DNA of 64,000 bases from PGYT01 sp963675055 (GTDB lineage: Bacteria > Bacteroidota > Ignavibacteria > Ignavibacteriales > Melioribacteraceae): positions 2,914,001 to 2,978,000 of the forward strand of contig CAXXJE010000002.1 of NCBI GenBank assembly GCA_963675055.2. Direction: 5' to 3'. This document shows, in pieces, positions 61,391 through 64,000 of the stretch. The notes beneath the pieces are model-generated. The model made no database searches. It saw only the letters and a list, made by a program, of their open reading frames with translations, and was not told the origin of the DNA. Numbering within the stretch: the first letter of the stretch is position 1; every line of letters begins with the position of its first letter. A program made the translations under genes and the position numbers.

Positions 61391-61984
61391 TCATTTTAGT
61401 AATTTATTGAGCTGGGATTTTAGTTCATTGAACGCAATTAATTCTAAAATTAGAATTATATCCCCCTGAATCTGCTTGTTTTCTATTTCGAAATGAGTAT
61501 GTCCAAGCAAAACAACATTCTCCCCTTGAGAATCCAGATCCAGAAGATTTTTAATTGAATCCTCCGAATACGTAGGAATTTCATACTTGAAATGAGTTCT
61601 GAGCAGGTTAGATATCACTCCCATCACACTATTTAGAAGCATATTAGCAATTTCATTTAAAGTTTCTGCTCTAAGAGAATCAAGGTTCGGGGAATCTATC
61701 TTTTCACCTGTTAAAAAAGAGACTAAATTTTTCGCACTTTGTGCCGGAAATACAATTTCGGTCAGCCCTGAAAAACTTCCGGTAAAACTTAATTTTACTG
61801 AAGAATGATCTTCATCAGAGGAATCGAAATTATAATGCAGTTCAGACACGTAGTCAATGTTTAATTCCGGTACGGTTAATTTTACGTGAGATTGCACCAT
61901 CTCACTTAATAAATTTGCGGCCTGTCCGATACCAATATTCAGTAATTCTCTAAAGGCATCTAATTGTTCATCTGTTAGTAACAT
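61391..61984 (-). CDS. cheC: CheC-like CheY-P phosphatase
   Basis: 197 residues. The CheC active-site pattern D/S-x3-E-x2-N-x22-P occurs once perfectly (Asp 9, Glu 13, Asn 16, Pro 39) and a second near-match uses Glu and Asn in LNEIANMLL with Pro 22 residues on, so both dephosphorylation sites seem preserved. No C-terminal receiver or FliN-like domain, which separates it from FliY. CheC-family proteins hydrolyse phospho-CheY and, in some bacteria, serve with chemotaxis deamidase. It is in a compact operon with a CheY-like protein and a histidine kinase; no flagellar or MCP genes are visible in the window. Confidence 0.85.
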   Translation of the reverse strand: MLLTDEQLDAFRELLNIGIGQAANLLSEMVQSHVKLTVPELNIDYVSELHYNFDSSDEDHSSVKLSFTGSFSGLTEIVFPAQSAKNLVSFLTGEKIDSPNLDSLRAETLNEIANMLLNSVMGVISNLLRTHFKYEIPTYSEDSIKNLLDLDSQGENVVLLGHTHFEIENKQIQGDIILILELIAFNELKSQLNKLLK

Positions 61985-62003
61985 TTGTTCAATCCTTTAC
62001 CAG

Positions 62004-62357
62004 TTAGAGAATTTTATTTATTGCATTAAGGATTTCTTCAGCTTTAGGTGGCTTATGAAGAAAATCCGATATCCCGAGATCGTAACAAATTTTCTTTGTA
62101 CTTTCTTGAATATCTGCCGAAATTACAACAATAGGAATTTTATTCCCTCTGTTTTTGAGTTCCTGCAGTACTTCAAAGCCATCCATATTTGGCATAAGTA
62201 AATCAAGTAAAATACAGTCGAAATCTTCTTTTTCAATAAGCTCTATAACTTTATTACCGTCTGCTGCCTCTGAAAATGTATGTCCAGCACCGCCAACAGT
62301 ATTTTTTAATACGTTGCGAAGAAAAACTGAGTCGTCCGTAATTAATATTTTAGCCAT
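62004..62357 (-). CDS. CheY-like single-domain response regulator
   Basis: 117 residues, a stand-alone receiver. Acidic pocket Asp 8 and Asp 9 (ITDDS), phospho-acceptor Asp 52 in LLDLLMPNMDG, Ser 80 at the Thr/Ser position and Lys 102 in FLHKPP. No output domain. Nineteen bases before the CheC gene on the same strand, so the phosphatase, receiver and kinase are likely one signalling unit. Confidence 0.93.
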   Translation of the reverse strand: MAKILITDDSVFLRNVLKNTVGGAGHTFSEAADGNKVIELIEKEDFDCILLDLLMPNMDGFEVLQELKNRGNKIPIVVISADIQESTKKICYDLGISDFLHKPPKAEEILNAINKIL

Positions 62358-62467
62358 TTTTGTATCCTAAATTAATTCCTGAGATCCTGGTTCCGGAATT
62401 CACTATCGAAAATTTAAATGAAAAATTCACGCGGAAATTGATACTAACTGTATGAATTTAGTAAATT

Positions 62468-63007
62468 TCAACGAACAGTTGTTGCATAAATAACTTTCTT
62501 TTTGCCCTTCAAATGGGATAGCTTCGGTTCACGGAATATCAAATCCATCATTTGGTTCGGAGGATAAACAGTACACTTGTATTCTGCCGTGTCATCGCAT
62601 TCAACGAAACAGACCCAAGCTTCCGGCTCGTCCAGAATGGGATCGTGTCGGACCGGTGAGTCCTGGAATGTCCAGGATAGTCCGTATTTCTCTGCGGACG
62701 ACTTTTTCTGCGTCTTTACTGCAATCGGAATATCCTCAACCCGTAAATCACTTTCCCAGGATTTTTTACTCCCGGAATATATTTTATAATCCGGTTTTGA
62801 AACTGCATCAGTGAACAGCTTAAAGCATCGGTACACTGCTTCTTCACCGATTTTACTAATGAAATGATCGTCCCTTATCTTACGCTGTCTTGTCTGGTTG
62901 CTGTCGGAATAATCGACGGTGCTGATTACGGAATCTGCAAAACTGCTTGCCTTTTTTACAACCGATTCAGGAATTTTAATTCTCATTGGTCTAGTAAAGT
63001 ATCGCAT
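62468..63007 (-). CDS. Putative restriction endonuclease, PD-(D/E)xK-like
   Basis: 179 residues from ATG 63007; a second ATG at 62986 (MRIKIPES) gives 172. The central stretch SWESDLRVEDIPIAVKTQK (about residues 83-101) has the Asp...xVK spacing of the PD-(D/E)xK nuclease core (Asp 87, Lys 98), though the residue two before the Lys is Ala 96 instead of Asp/Glu. An upstream helix with Glu 55-56 (KIGEEAVYRCF) may supply another acidic ligand. It is 51 bases downstream of the Dam-like methyltransferase on the same strand, the arrangement of a type II restriction-modification pair. Without a homology search the endonuclease call is context-based. Confidence 0.5.
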   Translation of the reverse strand: MRYFTRPMRIKIPESVVKKASSFADSVISTVDYSDSNQTRQRKIRDDHFISKIGEEAVYRCFKLFTDAVSKPDYKIYSGSKKSWESDLRVEDIPIAVKTQKKSSAEKYGLSWTFQDSPVRHDPILDEPEAWVCFVECDDTAEYKCTVYPPNQMMDLIFREPKLSHLKGKKKVIYATTVR

Positions 63008-63058
63008 ATGCTCCCCAAATTTGTATGCAAACTTCAGACTTTCTGGAAGAGGAAGATT

Positions 63059-63880
63059 TTAACGTCTGACGAATTTATTTAAATCATAATTGGCAATCAG
63101 GAGTTCCTTGCCTTTCGCCGCCCCTGACTGCCTGTAGTTATTCATACCATACTGGAGTTCCCATTCCAGTTGCTGATAATCCTTGAATAAATCTCTGACA
63201 TATTCCGAGTTATCATATGTAATCAGCCATTTGTGTTTACATGATTTTACAACTTCAGCAAACTTTTGGTGATCGAACTGTGCGTGAAGGTTGCCTTTTT
63301 TCCCGTAAAGTCTTGATTTTGACACAGAATAATAGGGGGGATCAAGAAATATGAAAACCTCTTTACCGTTTTTCTGCAATAACTTTGAGTAATCTCCGAA
63401 TGTAATTTCAAATTTGTTTACAACATCAGAAGCATCCTTCAGACGTTCGATAGAAGACTGTGTAAACCTGCTTTGAAAACTTGCCTCGGAGTACCCGCCG
63501 GCATCCACAACTCCCGAAAATGTAATCCTGTTAAGAATAAAGAAATGTACTGCTCGTTCAAGCTCGGTTAAATCATCATCACGACGTGAAGTGAGTTCAT
63601 TAAAAAGATCACGGCCGTTTTTCCTGGCAGTATAAATGTTTTGGACGCCGTGAATTAATTTATCCGCATTTGTCCCGAGCTGTTTCCAGAAACTGTAAAG
63701 TTCATAGTTGGAATCAGATACACGTATGACTGAATTCTCAAATACCTGCGCGGCATAAAACGACATCGAGCCGCCTCCTATCATCGGTTCGCGGAACTCG
63801 GTAAATGACGGAAGGAAATCCTTAAGGAATTTTACCGCCCGTGACTTACCTCCGGGATATCTGAGTGGACTTTTAATCAA
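63059..63880 (-). CDS. Dam-like (D12 class) N6-adenine DNA methyltransferase
   Basis: 273 residues. Alpha-class order: LRYPGGKSRA (motif X, about 6-15), EPMIGGGSMSFY (motif I, about 31-42), FIFLDPPYYSV (motif IV, DPPY at 180-183) and late WLITYDNSEYV. An in-frame TTG at 63880 (LIKSPLRYPGG) is the only start; upstream the frame closes at a stop before any ATG or GTG. Paired with the downstream gene at 62468 as a probable restriction-modification system. Recognition sequence not predictable here (GATC or ATC-type is common in the family). Confidence 0.9.
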   Translation of the reverse strand: MIKSPLRYPGGKSRAVKFLKDFLPSFTEFREPMIGGGSMSFYAAQVFENSVIRVSDSNYELYSFWKQLGTNADKLIHGVQNIYTARKNGRDLFNELTSRRDDDLTELERAVHFFILNRITFSGVVDAGGYSEASFQSRFTQSSIERLKDASDVVNKFEITFGDYSKLLQKNGKEVFIFLDPPYYSVSKSRLYGKKGNLHAQFDHQKFAEVVKSCKHKWLITYDNSEYVRDLFKDYQQLEWELQYGMNNYRQSGAAKGKELLIANYDLNKFVRR

Positions 63881-64000
63881 TTTAGACCACGTTAAATTAT
63901 TGTTAATCTATGAATAAATTTAGCGCTTTCGTTTATGATTAAAAACATATTTTGGTAATTTCAACCGGTAAATATTTTTGAATAATTGAATTCGTTAATG

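Overview
The window reads as a contiguous chromosomal segment of a bacterium from the Bacteroidota/Chlorobiota/Ignavibacteriota supergroup, most likely an Ignavibacteria-type organism (inference, without database search). The reasons are a type IX secretion pair (PorU-like peptidase followed by PorV), exported proteins with type IX C-terminal sorting domains, further PorV/PorQ-type barrels, a bacillithiol gene (bshC), an LpxH-type lipid A gene, AT-rich DNA with very dense coding and frequent GTG/TTG starts. I see no phage, transposon or CRISPR array. Most of the window is ordinary housekeeping DNA arranged in same-strand runs.

Layout. 1-11.8 kb: secretion/outer-membrane block (PorU, PorV, an M6-like exported protein that has lost its zinc motif, a peptidase-MA/beta-propeller/barrel protein, a small membrane protein). 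11.9-18.9 kb: Der GTPase, CoA-disulfide-reductase-like flavoprotein, Upp, a TPR protein, RelA/SpoT and RuvX (which appears to start at CTG). 18.9-20.2 kb: two tandem bacterial microcompartment (BMC) shell genes with their own promoter and terminator; the second carries a long acidic tail ending in a small helical domain. 20.2-26.5 kb: YbbR, Tmk, S41 protease, TauE/SafE, zinc-ribbon membrane protein, HtpG. 26.6-28.2 kb: exonuclease/GIY-YIG fusion. 28.4-34 kb: YmdB-like phosphodiesterase, a solitary beta-class DNA methyltransferase, FolD, a deoxyribose-phosphate aldolase with a BMC-targeting-like N-terminal extension, a HicB-like small protein, TrmH, AroA. 34-43 kb: BshC, then a surface-polysaccharide cluster (flippase-like protein, two GT2, a NodB deacetylase) flanked by two related outer-membrane proteins, and an M50 protease. 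43-47.5 kb: lipoprotein, BNR-type type IX cargo and two PorV/PorQ barrels. 47.6-53.8 kb: FemAB-like transferase, GT4, SRP RNA, NhaC-type antiporter and uvrC, whose last helix-hairpin-helix is cut off by a one-base homopolymer frameshift. 53.8-60.2 kb: GlgC, M1 peptidase, LpxH, PBP1A, tRNA-Leu(CAG). 60.2-64 kb, minus strand: histidine kinase, CheC, CheY module, then a probable restriction enzyme and Dam-like methyltransferase.

The most interesting biology is the BMC shell pair at 19-20 kb combined with the aldolase at 31 kb whose extra ~66 N-terminal residues look like an encapsulation tag. Together they suggest a sugar-phosphate (deoxyribose-5-phosphate) processing microcompartment encoded at scattered loci rather than in one operon. 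Other points worth checking are the uvrC frameshift, the CTG-initiated ruvX, the inactivated M6-like secreted protein, the CheC-CheY-kinase triad with no flagellar genes in view, and the edge restriction-modification pair.
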